DNA of 64,000 nt from Ailanthus altissimus (Eukaryota > Streptophyta > Magnoliopsida > Sapindales > Simaroubaceae), in NCBI GenBank assembly GCA_946807835.1, contig OX327695.1:22488501-22552500 (forward strand). The letters run 5' to 3'. Position 1 is the stretch's first letter. The number at the start of each line of letters is the position of its first letter. Made by a program: the position numbers and the translations under genes. The notes under the pieces are model-generated. The model was not told where the DNA came from. It searched no databases and saw nothing but the letters and a program-made list of their open reading frames with translations. Positions 24,401 through 36,215 of the stretch are shown piece after piece.

Positions 24401-25165
24401 GCTCAAGTCTGCATAAATCCTAACATTGCATTTGCTGTTAGAATGTTGGAAATATATTAGAGTAATCTAAGTATGGACCACTAGAGAGCTGCAAAGAAGG
24501 TAATTGTGGTACCTTTAAGGGACGAATGATTACATGTTTATGTATAGACAAACTAATAATCTAGAGGTGATTGACTATTTAGATTTAAGCTTTGCTAGTT
24601 GTGTTGATTTGTATAAATTAACATCAAGATATATTTTCGTGTTTTCTAGTAAGGCTGTATCTTGGAGGAATGCAAAATAGACTTTAACTACTATTTCTAC
24701 TATAAAGGCTAGGTTCATATCCTGTTTTGAAGTTACCTCGCATAGTATATAAATGAAGAGTTTCATATTTGACCTTAAAATTATGAATTCAAATTCTAGG
24801 TTATTGAAGATATATTGTGACAATTCAACTAAAACTTTTATGGCTAAAAAAAAAGTGGTAGTTGAAGCAAACATATCAACATCAAAAGTTTCATATGCTT
24901 AAAATTATGAATTCAAATTCTAGGCTATTGAAGATATATTGTGACAATTCACCTAAAATTTTTATGGCTAAAAAAGAAAAGTGGTAGTCGAAGTAAACAC
25001 ATTGACATTAAGTATTTAGTCATAAGAAAACATGTTAAAGATAAAACGATAGTTGTTAAACACGTTAGCACTAAATTGATATTACTAATCCTTTGATAAA
25101 AGTTATGCCATCATTGAAATTCAAAGATCATATAGACAAAATGAGACTTGGTTCCTTTGTATAAT
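21440..25165 (+). mobile_element. Decayed Ty1/copia element between HSFB1 and RCCR
   Basis: Plus-strand pieces occur in normal copia order with many stops and shifts. The gag core is at 21449-21673 and includes KIFESFLVHYILNTI. A zinc-knuckle-like stretch lies near 21750-21795 (KKKGHMKKYC). A GAG-pre-integrase and integrase remnant spans about 22270-22570, including YFISFIYDYSRYM. Reverse transcriptase spans about 23570-24210 with an intact YVDD at 24062-24073, and RNase H follows to about 25160. The RNase H part carries a 124-bp tandem duplication. Clear LTRs were not found. The element is inactive and fills most of the HSFB1-RCCR spacer. Confidence 0.8.
24777..25024 (+). repeat. 124-bp tandem duplication in copia RNase H
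   Basis: The block starting TTATGAATTCAAATTCTAGG at 24781 recurs at 24905, and both copies continue through TTGAAGATATATTGTGACAA and TTTTATGGCTAAAAAA. The offset is 124 bp, not a multiple of three, so it also breaks the reading frame. A few substitutions between copies show it is not very recent. Confidence 0.75.
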
Positions 25166-25450
25166 TTTTGTTGTATGAACGATTTGCAATTATGTTATTA
25201 TATTTTTTTATATTTAATTTTTAAGTGTGTACACATTTATTATTTTGAGAAATATTATTAATGTTTGGATCTAGAATAAATATAAGATTTATTCATTAAG
25301 TAATATGAACTAGTGTTAAGAGACTTAATGCATTGTAATATATAAAAGATAATACTTAGTTTTAGAGAATTTATCGTCATGATTCGTGTATTTTGTTTTT
25401 TATTATGATGAATGATATAATATATAGACTAAGTGAAAAAATGTTAAAAC
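25166..25450. other. AT-rich tail of the copia element
   Basis: This follows the RNase H end and may be the decayed 3' LTR. It has TG-rich starts and a TATATAAAAGA-like box near 25340, but no left-hand partner was found. Confidence 0.35.
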
Positions 25451-25809
25451 TTTTTCAAACCATAGTAACCGGTTTAAGCTTTGAACGAGTTATAAAGTGA
25501 TCTATCATCTCCCATCATTTGAGGAATGTATATAACATTAGAAAATGTTCAAAAACACGTTCAGAACCACCCATGATCTATACCATGTTTAAACGATATT
25601 TTTGATAGGAGAATATTTATAAATAACATCGTTTTAGGTCCCTTAAGTTATTTAATCTCATTTTCAAACCATTTACACCATTATTTGAGATTGATCACGA
25701 TTTAGCAATACCTTAAACCCCATTTCCAAATTATAAAAAACATCAATGACAAAAAATATATTTTTGGTCTATTTTATTCCCACATTTGATCTATATGCTA
25801 TTTAAGTCT
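25451..25809 (+). repeat. Direct repeat, right copy (0.36 kb)
   Basis: This is the partner of 20160-20517, lying about 220 bp before the RCCR start. Confidence 0.65.
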
Positions 25810-26027
25810 TAAGTTCTTACAATATTTCCTCCACCTAGGATGGCCGGGTCGAATTACCCAATTATTATCATTCATTATTGGCCTCTCTTTCTTACATTTC
25901 GGTTAAATTTCCCCTCCAAAATTTAAATTTAACCGGAAGAACCAAGACAATAATACGACAGCGTTATGGAGTTGCGCGTTGTAAATATCTAATCAAGTTG
26001 TTATCACCTATCAGTGATTAAGAACGA

Positions 26028-27808
26028 ATGGCTGTAAACTTATGCCAGTTTTTACACTCCCAACTCTCCGGCGCTTTCGTTTTCGCTTCCGCTTCCACTT
26101 CTAAGTTTTTAGCTCCGTCAAGAGCAAAGTCCCTAAGGGCAAAGATAACTTGCTTAACCATGGCAGTATGATCTCCGATGGACTCATACAATGAAGACCG
26201 TAACAAGTTCATGGAATTTTCATATGCCTCCGGCCCTGTCAGGAGCCTGATGTTTGATCTCGTATCAACGGTGGAGAATCGCCTCGACTCACAGCTGCTT
26301 CCTTGTACTCTCCCGCCCGACATGTAATACTACCAGAACGAGAATGACACTGCTCAAGCCTCTCTTCAGATCAGATCCGGTCTCAAATCCTCCTTGGTAT
26401 GTTTGATTATTTTTTTCTTTTCTTTTACCTTTTTGATGTACTTGGAGTTTATTTAATTACGAGTTGCTAACTGTATGAACTTGGATTCCTACCTTTAAAT
26501 TTCAGTTTTATTAAATAAGGAATCATGCGATCGATAGCATGGGAGGGGCAAAGTTAATATAAATCCATCTTAAAGAGAGATTGAAATGATAAATGATTAA
26601 GCTTGATAATTCTCTTCACCCATTTTAAAAATTGTCAGTGTAATTGTGAAATTAACTTGAAACAAGTTGTATCTGATATCGTGATTAACTGTATTGATCC
26701 CAGCCATTAAAGTTGCTGTAGTTGAGGTTTGACATGTTGGTGATATTAATAAGCTTCAAAGCTTTTGTAAGACGGTTGATATTTTTCTAGTTTCATCCTT
26801 GCTCGTTTTTCTATTTGCCCTTTTTTCAGATGTTGCTTAAAGTTTGGGATTGAATACTTCTGGGGGACAATTGTAGTTTTTTTCTAAACTAAATATGTAC
26901 GTGTTTTGCGCTAGCTTGGGAGCATAGAGCCTGAGGTATCAGAGACATTTTAATAAGATTGCACGTCATTGCTTGCATAATAGATTGTGTAAAATTTGAA
27001 ATCAAATGCTTGTATTAGGGCAGGCTTTCTATGTGTTGTGTTATTGTAGAGAACACAAACTGAAACCTGGAAGTTTGGTATTGTACTTGCCATTAATACC
27101 AACTACTTTTGTTTGTTGTATTTTGATCTTCAACTTGAAGCCTATGAGGTCTTTCCTTCATTTGATATAGATTTTTAACATAATTCGGTTGTGTCAGATT
27201 GATTTCATACTGGGAAGTTGGGTACACTGTGAACTACCAACGGGAGTAGCATTGAACATAACAAGCCTTTCAGCCTATCTGAACTCTTCTACAGATGCTC
27301 CAAATTTCTTGATTGAGCTTATACAGAGTAGCCCTACATCTCTAGTCCTAATCCTTGATTTGCCTCCTCGAAAGGATCTCGTCCTCCATCCCGACTACCT
27401 TCACACTTTCTATGACAGCACACAGTTGGACAAACAAAGGCAAATGCTTGAGAAAGTACCTGAAGTTAGACCCTACTTCTCCTCATCCCTTTACATACGT
27501 TGTGTTGTCTCTCCTACAGCAATTTGGTCCGTGTAGAAACTGAAGCAGGTGAATCAACTCGCATGGAGGAGATTATAAGAAATCATGTGGATCCTGTTGC
27601 TAAGGAAGTGGTTGGAATCTGGTTGAATCAGTGTGCTTGTGGGGGAAGACAAGTAGGGGAGATAGACAAAGCTTACTTGGAAAAGAGAGATGGATTAATT
27701 AAGAACAAAACTATTGAGATTGATCTAGGCTCAAGCTTACCAGGATTGTTTGGACCAGAAGTAGCGGGCAGGGTATTAGAAGAGATGCGGAAGGTTTTTA
27801 ATGCATAA
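26028..27808 (+). pseudogene. RCCR: Red chlorophyll catabolite reductase (RCCR/ACD2), broken copy
   Basis: RCCR is a chloroplast (partly mitochondrial) enzyme that reduces red chlorophyll catabolite during chlorophyll breakdown. The Arabidopsis mutant acd2 shows light-dependent cell death. Exon 1 (26028-26396) starts at ATG with a Ser/Ala-rich transit-peptide-like stretch, then VENRLDSQLLPCTLPPD. The intron is 26397-27197 (GT..CAG), phase 0. Exon 2 carries IDFILGSWVHCELPTG, NFLIELIQSSP, LDLPPRKDLVLHPDYL and VRPYFSSSLYIR, then MEEIIRNHVDP, LNQCACGGRQVGE and a normal-looking C-terminus ending at 27808. Three defects are visible: TGA at 26169-26171 just after the transit peptide, TAA at 26325-26327 (from Gln or a similar codon), and a one-base loss near 27521-27523 that shifts the frame after SPTAI. 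The intron is kept, so this is not a retrocopy. Domain identity is strong. Loss of function is near certain unless the assembly is wrong at all three sites. Confidence 0.92.
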
Positions 27809-28555
27809 GGTACTCTACTGATACCCCGATTCTGTATGTAATGAGTATCATCCCCCCTTTTTACATGTAAGTTCATTGTTAATAAGAATTTACCAAGTCT
27901 TCTCACTTAGCCAGCCAATGGATCTATTTTTCTGGGTTTTTGTTTATTGCTGTTTGCTGATGCAATATAATGAACATAAAAATATATGGACCAAGCTCAT
28001 GTAGATTATAGAAGTTTGTCTCATTATGGATGCGGTACTTAGTGACTGCTTAAAATATAATATCACTCTGCCATAACTTAAAGGGCCCTGTACCAGGAGG
28101 TAGAAAGAAGAGAAGGGTCATTTTTGGAAACGGGAAATCTTTTAATCTATTTTTAAATCTGATTGAACGTAATGTAATAGCATCAAGAAGGTGATTTCCA
28201 TTTTTTACAGGTGTGTTCTAAGCATAATTTCATTAAGATCCTCCGTGTTTGTTTTTATTTCATCTAAGACGAGTCATTCGAAGAAATATAAGGACAATTG
28301 TTCCTGTTGTTTCAAAATTATTCTTAAATGTCCCTGGACCAAATTGTCTTGTAAACTTATTGTGCTTTTAAATTTTTCGTCCCATCGTACCAAGACTCGA
28401 AGCCCTCGCCTTAATGCCAGTCATAATTTTTTTTTTTTCTTTTTGTAATCTCATCAATGATTTTAATTACTATTCAATCACGTGTGATAAGGGATGGCAG
28501 AATTTTTTGTGGGTGACTGTTCGGTTTGAAAACTTTAATTTATTTTCAAATTCAA
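27809..28555. other. RCCR 3' flank, no gene seen
   Basis: This holds the likely former 3' untranslated region and intergenic sequence. An 85-codon open frame at 28191-28448 ends in a poly-T run and has no recognisable domain. Confidence 0.45.
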
Positions 28556-28690
28556 TATAAATTTAATTAGGGTTTAGCTTATCATACCCAAATTCACCCA
28601 TTCTTAAAAAATGTCTTAAATGAGACAAAGTATTTTTTAAGAATGGAGTGAATTTGGATATGATAAGTTAAATTCTAACTAAATTTGAGT
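28556..28690. repeat. Foldback (inverted repeat) with about 57-bp arms
   Basis: The left arm, about 28558-28614, contains CTTATCATACCCAAATTCAC. It pairs with the right arm, about 28631-28688, which contains GTGAATTTGGATATGATAAG. The loop is about 17 nt. Pairing is strong over the inner 39 bp and weaker outside. It may be a tiny foldback transposon or a hairpin transcript source. Confidence 0.6.
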
Positions 28691-30120
28691 TGAGTTTACG
28701 GATAAGTTGATTTCACTAAATTCATTTTAAATATTTAATTTAAGAATAAAATAAAAAATTTAATGTAGAAAAAATTTATTACATTAAATCTGATTTATAT
28801 AAATCAAAATTGATTATGTGTTAAATATAGAGGTATAAAATTTATTTACATTGTATTCAATTTATTCATATTATTTTATTTTAAATTTCTTTATTAATTA
28901 TATTTAATATCATACATTTGCTTTCAAATTAAAGTGAATTTATTTGTTGAAAAGATAAAAAGACGAAGAGGAATAAACAAAAGATGTAAATAATTTTATT
29001 ATTATTCTTAATTTTTTAATCACCACTCATTTAATTCAATTTCAAATTTAAATTACATATATCGAGAGTGTAAAAATTCTCACAACATTTGGGTATAGGG
29101 ATGGAGATTGTGATTTCCACCCTAACTTGCTCCAGGTTATATATTTTAATAATTTATTTATTAATTAATAAAGTAAATTTTTTTTAGAATAATTTAGAAA
29201 ACATGAAAAAAGGTATGGTTGAATTTTAAATCATAGAAACATGCGAGGAAAGGTATGATTGACGTACTAAAATAGCTTTTTGATTTTCTATACAAATTGA
29301 TTATAAACTTTTGGGTAAGGATCTATTCAAGTCCACAAAGATGGAGAAAATTAAAGCACACTTTGTTGGCCACTACAAGTTTAAAACCCTTAGGGTTGGG
29401 GATAGCTGTTGGATTCTAGACAAAGAAAAAACACCACACGTATTATTAATTATTAGTGGAAGGTGGTGTTCAGGTCTGGGCCACCGCCAGATAATATTGT
29501 ATTGGCAATTGGTTAGTAGAATGTTTTGTCTTTTATTCTTTAAAACATTAGGTTCCTTGTACCGAAAGATGTCTTAAGTTCGCAACAAAAAGCATTTGAT
29601 TTCTTTTTGGCTAAGGAATAAGAATAAGGATTCGCTGCAGACTACACCCGATGGAAAACAACACAACCCCCACTTTCTCTTTTGGAAGAGACGTTGCCAA
29701 AATGACAATGCATGTAAGTAATTCCATTAAGAAAAAAGTACATTTCAAGTTATTAAAAAAAGATCTCTAGTATGATATTGATAGGTTTATAGCATTGCCT
29801 ACAAATTCATCCAATAAAACTACTTTCATATGTATATTATATTGTTGTGAAGATAATGACTCTCCCACCTTGTTTCATTTCTTTGCAACACCTGATAAGT
29901 CATTTGACAACTCATTATCTAGCCCTTAGTCAATTGTTATTCTATAATTAAGCTTGCTGCGAATGATTTTTGCTATAAACAGGAGTGTGTATTTATAAAC
30001 TGATTAATCAAGCCAAATAAGAAATATAAGCGAAAAGCCAAGCACGCCTCGTCTCTATTTGCTTCTAAAGTCATTAATTTCTTTTATTATATTTAACTTT
30101 TAGTTTTATTTTGTGAAGAA
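28691..30120. other. Intergenic and transposon-like sequence, no gene seen
   Basis: An 88-codon frame at 29311-29577 starts MGKDLFKSTKMEK and contains a short stretch of ordinary-looking protein, but I recognise no family. The rest is AT-rich. Short GGGATGG words at 28493 and 29099 resemble MITE ends but could not be paired. Confidence 0.4.
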
Positions 30121-30668
30121 TGGTGTTAAAAATTATGTGAAAGATAATTTTGAGTCGAGCCATTAAGAAAGAGGCGATACAGAGCCAAGAATGAGACGAA
30201 AGAATGGATTTAAGACTAAAGTTAGAGACTTAAAACTGAATGTTGTTTTTAGGTTTGAACGTTGCAATGCTAGCTACTTAGCGCAGCGACGCTCAAGTCA
30301 AAAGTTCCAACGTTGCGGTAATGTGAGGAGAGCGCCACAACGCCAATAGTGGTACCTTTTGTGATTTTACCTTTTAAGTGTAACTTGTATTAGATATTAC
30401 TAAGGACATAAAAGGCTATAAATAAGCCTTTATTTTACCTTGAAAGACATCAATAAATTAAGAGTATTTAATTGTAATCCCAAGGGAGAGATTTTTATGA
30501 TCATTGATTCAAGAAAAGAGGCCAAAATCTTCATATATCATGGACGTAAATAATTGCCAAATCACGTAAATCTTATATATGCCTTCTTATTCTTATTTTC
30601 TCTTAACTTCTCATACTATCTTTATTTTTTCAATTCATCATACTTGTGGGCCTTTTTTTTTTACAATA
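30121..30668 (+). repeat. Possible 5' LTR of RE1
   Basis: This candidate runs from TGTTAAAAATTATG (about 30123) to TTTTTTACA (30666), followed within a few bases by TGGGTATCAAAACTTGG, which resembles a methionine tRNA primer-binding site. It contains a GC-rich patch at 30280-30345 with GCGCAGCGACGC and AGAGCGCCACAACGCC. No matching 3' LTR was found, so the left boundary is a guess. Confidence 0.4.
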
Positions 30669-31671
30669 AATGGGTATCAAAACTTGGTTACACGGTCATA
30701 GCATCACATTAGTATGAAGTAGAGAAATTAAATAGAGAGATTGATTTTAATCTGTGGAAGGTTAAAGTTATGGCTTTGTTGGTGAGTCAAGGGCTCGACC
30801 TTGCTCTTGAAGAGATTGCAGCTCCAAATAACGAGGAGAAGAATCCTAATATAGCAAGATCTGATCTTGGTTGTGAATCTATTTAAAAGAAGGCTTATAG
30901 CAATATAGTTCTTTTATTGAGTGATGGGGTTTAGATAGAGGTTGCTAGAGAGAAGACAATAATAAGTCCTTGGAGAAAACTTGATAACCTCTATATGACG
31001 AAGTCCCTAGTGAATTTTTTGTACATCAAGTAAAAGCTGTACTAGTTATCCATGGCTGAGGGTACATTAACCAAAGATCACATAGATGCTTTCAATAAGA
31101 TCATTATCGATTTGAAGATGGTTAATGTGAAGTTTGAGGATGAAGCTAAAGTAATCATCTTATTGAGTCCCTTACCTCAGAGATTTTTACTAAAAGACAT
31201 TTCAAAAATAAACATATTTAGATTGAGATAAGTAGATGAATTGGTCGAACCTAAAAACAAAATTGATAATTAGTACTCAGATAAACACTTCATTGATACC
31301 TTTATCTATGACAAAGAGTCTTTGACGATGGAAAATATTAAAGTCTTACTAAACTCAAAAGGGTTGGGAAAGAGAGTAGAGTCTAGTGGTGCAGAAGGAT
31401 TACCTACAAGAGAGAAGCCTGAAATTAGAGAAGTAAAGTCTAAGAGAAATTCAAGATCAAAGTCTAAAGGCAAAACCAAGAAGTGCTATTATTGCAAGAA
31501 GGAATGACATTTCTTTAAGGATTTTTTAGATGAAAAAAAAAGATGAAGGACAAGAAGGCAAAGGAAGAAGATGGTGCAATAGCTTATGATGAAATCAATG
31601 ATTACGTAGAGACCTTAGTCCCCTCTTATGGAAGAAGTTCTGGTGAATTGATACTAGATTCTTGTTGTACT

Positions 31672-31693
31672 TTATATATATATATATATATAT
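31672..31693 (+). repeat. (TA)n microsatellite inside RE1 protease
   Basis: Eleven TA units fall within the codons following ILDSCCT, where copia proteases normally read LDSG-CSxHM. The run has replaced or expanded the codons before the downstream PNKALL. Confidence 0.7.
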
Positions 31694-34138
31694 CCAAATA
31701 AAGCCTTATTACTAATTATCAACCTATTAATGATGGTAAAGTATTAAAGGGGAATGACATGGCTTGTCATGCCATTGGAATGTGTAGTGTTAAGTTGAAA
31801 TTGCATGATGGGAAGGTTAGAGAGTTACTAAAATTTAGGCATGTTCCTAATCTCAAAATGAACTTAGTTTCTCTTAGTATATTAGACCAAATTGATGGTT
31901 CGATCAGAGTAGGGAGTGGGATTCTAAAGGTGTTAAAGGGTTCCATGGTAGTTATGAAAGATGAAAAGCATAATAAGTATTTATGTTACTTTGAGAGGAA
32001 GTAAGTGGTTCTACATCAATTTCTTTTGATGATGAGAATATACAGACTAAGTTATGATGTATGAAGTTAGCCTACCTAGGAGAAAGAAACCTAAATGAGT
32101 TATATGATCAAGGGTTATTGGCAAGGATACGTTCCAGCCAATAGAGTTTTATGAACATTGTGTACTTGACAAAACACATAGAGTCAAGTTCAATGCTAAA
32201 GAACACAAAACTAAAGATACACTTGATTACATACACTTAAGCCTTTGGGGGCTTGCACAAACTGTCACACATAATAAAGCTAAGTACTTTCTGATGTTTA
32301 TAGATGACTATTTTAGAAAGTTGTGGATATATGTGTTGAAGAGTAATGAGTAAGTGTTTGAGACTTTTAGAACATGGAAAGCTCTTATGAAGAATGAAAC
32401 CAATAAGAAAATTAAGAGACTTAGAACAGACAATGGTCTTGAATTTTGCAATAGGGAATTTGATAAATATATGCCAAACAGGATATTGTAAGAAACAAAA
32501 CAATGAGGTTAACACCATAACCAAATGGTCTTAAAGGATGAATAAGACCTTACTTGAGAGAGTAAGATGCATGTTGACCAACATAGATGTGTCTAAAGTA
32601 TTTTGAGGTGAGGTAGTTGTCACAACAGCCTACTTGATCAATAAAAGTCCCTTTTCAATGATTGACTTTAAGACATCAAACGAGAAATGGTCTAACAACC
32701 CTCTAAAGTATGATCACCTGAAGATGTTTGGTTTACCTTGCATTCGTGCAAGTGAATTAAGGTAATTTGGAGCCTAGAGCATTGAAGGGGATATTCATAG
32801 GATATCCAGATGGTGCTAAAGGATACAAAGTGTGATTTACAAAGTTGAAGCCATTAAGGAATATTGTTAATAGAGATGTGATGTATGATACGATGACCAT
32901 CAAGAAGAAATGAAGAAGACAAAACCTGTGCCAATGAGAGTTTTAGTAGTAGAAACAATTAAAGTTGAAGTGGAACATAAGACAAGATCTAAAATGCCTC
33001 CACATCAACACTTGACTTGAGCAAGTCATCCCTTAAAGATAGATAGAAAATATTAGTTAGTTCCTCAAAGATCACCCAGAAATAAACTAAGACTCCGGAG
33101 ATAGAACCTAAAGAGTACCAACTAGCTAGAGATAGAATAAAAAGAATGATAAAACCATTATTAAAGGTATACACAAGCAGAATTAATAGCTCATGCTTTT
33201 ACTACTACTTTCACTTTTACGTTTGATGAGCCTAAGACATATAAAAATGCCATAAAAAGTGAAAATAGTGAGACTGGCTGAAGGCCATAGAGGATGAGAT
33301 TAATTTTCTCTTAAAGAACATGGCTTGGGAATTGGTAAAGAGACTTCAAAATAAGAAACCAGTTTGGTGCAAGTGGGTGTATAAGATTAAGGATAGGATC
33401 CCAGGTGTAGAGTCTACAAGATTTAAAGTTAGATTAGTAGTAAAAGGTTTCACTTAGAAAGAAGGGGATGATTTTTATAAAATATTCCCACCAGTAGTCA
33501 AGCACTCATTAGTTAAAATTTTGTTAACCATGTGTGTGAATTTAAATTTATATTTAAAACAAATGAATTTGAAGGTCACTTTTCTTTATAGAGAGCTTTG
33601 AGAGAAGATATACGTGTCATAGCCATAGGGGTTTGAAGAACTTAGAATGGAAGATCATACTTTTTCATTAAAAAAGTAATTGCATGGCTTAAAAGTAATT
33701 TGCAAGACAATGGTATAAGAGATTTAATGAATTTATATTACATTACGATTTTACTTAAAGTAAGTATGATGGTATGTGTTCTTTAAATATTAAGTTATGG
33801 GATACATATGTATCTACTATTTTATGTGGATGATATATTAATTGCATGTTAAGATATGTGAAAGATTCATAAGTTGAAGATAAAGTTGAGTGACAAATTT
33901 GAAATGAAGAATTTAGGGGCAGTAAAGACGATCTTGGGTATGAATATCATTAGGGAAAGATCAGGTGTCATTTTCTTGTACTATCAGAAATATATACTCA
34001 AAATTCATGAGATTTTGAATGTCTGATGCAAAGGTTGCCTAAAATTCTTTGGCCATACATTTCAAGTAGCACAATCATCAAAGATAGAAAAAGAAAAACT
34101 ATAGATGCTTAAAGTATCATATGCGAATGCTGTAGGGA

Positions 34139-34143
34139 GTATC
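34139..34143. repeat. Target-site duplication of RE2, left copy
   Basis: GTATC is identical to 43397-43401. Both copies lie inside RE1, which fixes RE2 as the later insertion. Confidence 0.85.
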
Positions 34144-36202
34144 TATTGGCGAAGGATCTAATTTGGTATACATGGGTGTATGCATGTGCTATTGTGTCTA
34201 TTGCTTAAATACGTATCAAATACATATTTAAATCCAGCGGAAGCGTGAAATAAACAATAAACACAATATATAAATCACATTAATATATTAGAAGGTTTAA
34301 GAACTCACCATAACGTGTAATGTTATATATATTTTTTCTCGGAGTCCGCATAGAAATCAACTCGTGTGCAGTTTTAGTCACCAATACGGTGGGCTTGGTA
34401 AGCTAGAACAGCTGTCCGATATTTAGCCCGAGATAAACTCTTAATCCCTAAAATGGCCGATGTGTGTTTTATATCATTTTCTCCAAAAGGATAAGAAATG
34501 AAAATTTTGAAGCTATTCATAATTGCTCCAATTGGAAGCATTGAAATTTCAATTTTCCTTTTTTTTTTCTTCTCTTCTTCTTCTCTTCATCTTCTCCTTC
34601 TCCATTTCTCTTTTCCTTCTCCCTCGAGCAAAATGCCCCCAACACACACACCTTTTTTTTTTCTCTTTTACTTTATATATATATAATATAATAATAATAT
34701 AATAGATTATATAATAATAATAATAATATAATAAAATAATATATTATATAATATAAAAAGAAAGATATGTTGAATATTTAACTATTAAATAATCAAACTG
34801 AGAAATGATTATTTTGCCCCTCATGAATAGTTAGCAAGTTTACCTCTTAGTGAGTCTTACCAAACGCCACACTTGGATAAACTCAACTGAGGGTGCACAA
34901 TACGCTACGAGTCATTATACAATTAGTAAATAATAAATATTGACTAATTGTTGTATTTAACACTTAAATATAAAAACGTGCGCATTCTTGTGATTTTGCT
35001 GAATATTGTTATATTAAACAATTCAATCCGGCACGCTGCCCCAATGCACAACGAGTACACTCCATATCATGGTACTCCTAGGTCCTATGCCCGATTCGTC
35101 AAATGGAACTATTCCATGAGTCTGTGAGCAATGCCCTACGTACACGTTACAGATATACAAATCAACGCATTGAACTATGCAAGTTGAGGTTACAACGCAT
35201 ACGTATAGTCCTTTCGTCATGATATCAAGGATATGCGGGGATATAGATTATCACTGTCAAACCCCCTTTTGCTGATCCATATCTTATCTCCAGACTTATA
35301 TCTCATTGAATAATATGCGCAAACTCTTTTGCCATATTATTTTACTCTGGCGGAACTCCTTCCTGGGATGATTGCTTGTGGCCACAAGACTTTATGAGAT
35401 ACAGTTTTGAAGCATCTAGATATTGAACTCCCTATACGAGCTGACAGATCCCAATCTGTACACACCGAACTCCATAAGCATCAGACCATACCCAGCGGTC
35501 ACACAATGAAAGGTTTATGACATGCGTGGAACCAAAGCATGGTGGATCACTTACAAGCCCACCGTGGCACTCAGGTTAAAGGACCACGTATACTATTCAA
35601 CTCGAGAGAACCATTCGTTGATAGCTTATATAGAATGTCTATCGAAGACTCTCGTGATTCTGTCCCATATCCAGTCTTAACTGGATACCCATATGTCAAT
35701 ACGAGCTCTAAGCTCACAGTTGGTTAGGAACGAACATCTATACCCTATAGGTATAACATATGCTGATCCATATTAAAAGTATCCACTGACAGACCCGCAT
35801 CGATAGAAATAGACCAGGGATAAATATTTGAGAATATACTTATGCAACTAGTATTTTCTGGCACCTGATTGCAACTCTTATAACTATATAGTTACTAGTA
35901 TATTCGCAGGTCTATATTCCATTACAGATAAGGTTCCAACTCTTGGATATGTTGAGTATTATAACCAGCTAACACTCAATTGTGCTAACATTTAGCATTT
36001 ATATCTCTCAGTGTAGCTAACTATAAGCCCTTATCTAAATACCTTTAGATTTGATTCGAACTCCTTCAAATCTACAATGTCTGCAATGTTACATGCATAA
36101 TAACATATAAATGAGTATTAGCGGTTTAATAAGAATGTACACTTGTATTAATACATAAGTATATGTACATTTAGGAATGACACATAAGCACTGGTCCTAA
36201 CA
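34144..36202 (-). repeat. 3' LTR of RE2
   Basis: This 2059-bp LTR reads TGTTAGGACC on the minus strand from 36202 and is paired with 41385-43396. Over the first 106 aligned bases I compared (34167 onward against 41409 onward) there are 8 differences, so the insertion is not recent. It carries a pyrimidine-rich segment at 34555-34625 and an AT repeat block at 34674-34745. The left terminus reads TATTGG where the partner has TGTTGG, a change in the terminal dinucleotide. Confidence 0.9.
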
Positions 36203-36215
36203 ATCTCCCACTTGC
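36203..36215 (-). promoter_or_regulatory. Polypurine tract of RE2
   Basis: The minus strand reads GCAAGTGGGAGAT directly before the LTR start TGTTAGG. This is the usual copia plus-strand primer site and fixes the orientation of the element. Confidence 0.8.

Larger units (their letters stand above)
30669..34143 (+). mobile_element. Ty1/copia element RE1, left part
   Basis: Plus-strand copia proteins appear in order with scattered stops. Gag begins near 30715 and includes FNLWKVKVMALLVSQG. A zinc-knuckle remnant at 31486-31510 reads CYYCKKE, then a stop where Gly would be, then HFF. Protease (about 31640-31700) is interrupted by a TA repeat. GAG-pre-integrase is at 31759-32004. Integrase spans about 32220-32750 and includes YFLMFIDDYFRKLWIYV and RTDNGLEF. 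Reverse transcriptase spans about 33290-33990 and includes KPVWCKWVYKIKD and an intact YVDD at 33823-33834. The element is cut at 34143 by RE2 and resumes at 43402. It is inactive. Confidence 0.85.

Noticed and set aside
20160..25809. Calling the 0.36-kb repeats LTRs
   Set aside because: There are no TG/CA ends, no primer-binding site, no polypurine tract and no target duplication that I could find.
26018..26323. 101-codon open frame on the minus strand over RCCR exon 1
   Set aside because: It is the antisense shadow of exon 1. The plus strand encodes clear RCCR sequence there and the minus peptide matches nothing I know.
29311..29577. 88-codon frame as a host gene
   Set aside because: No domain, no splice context and no promoter features were seen; the surroundings are AT-rich repeat DNA.
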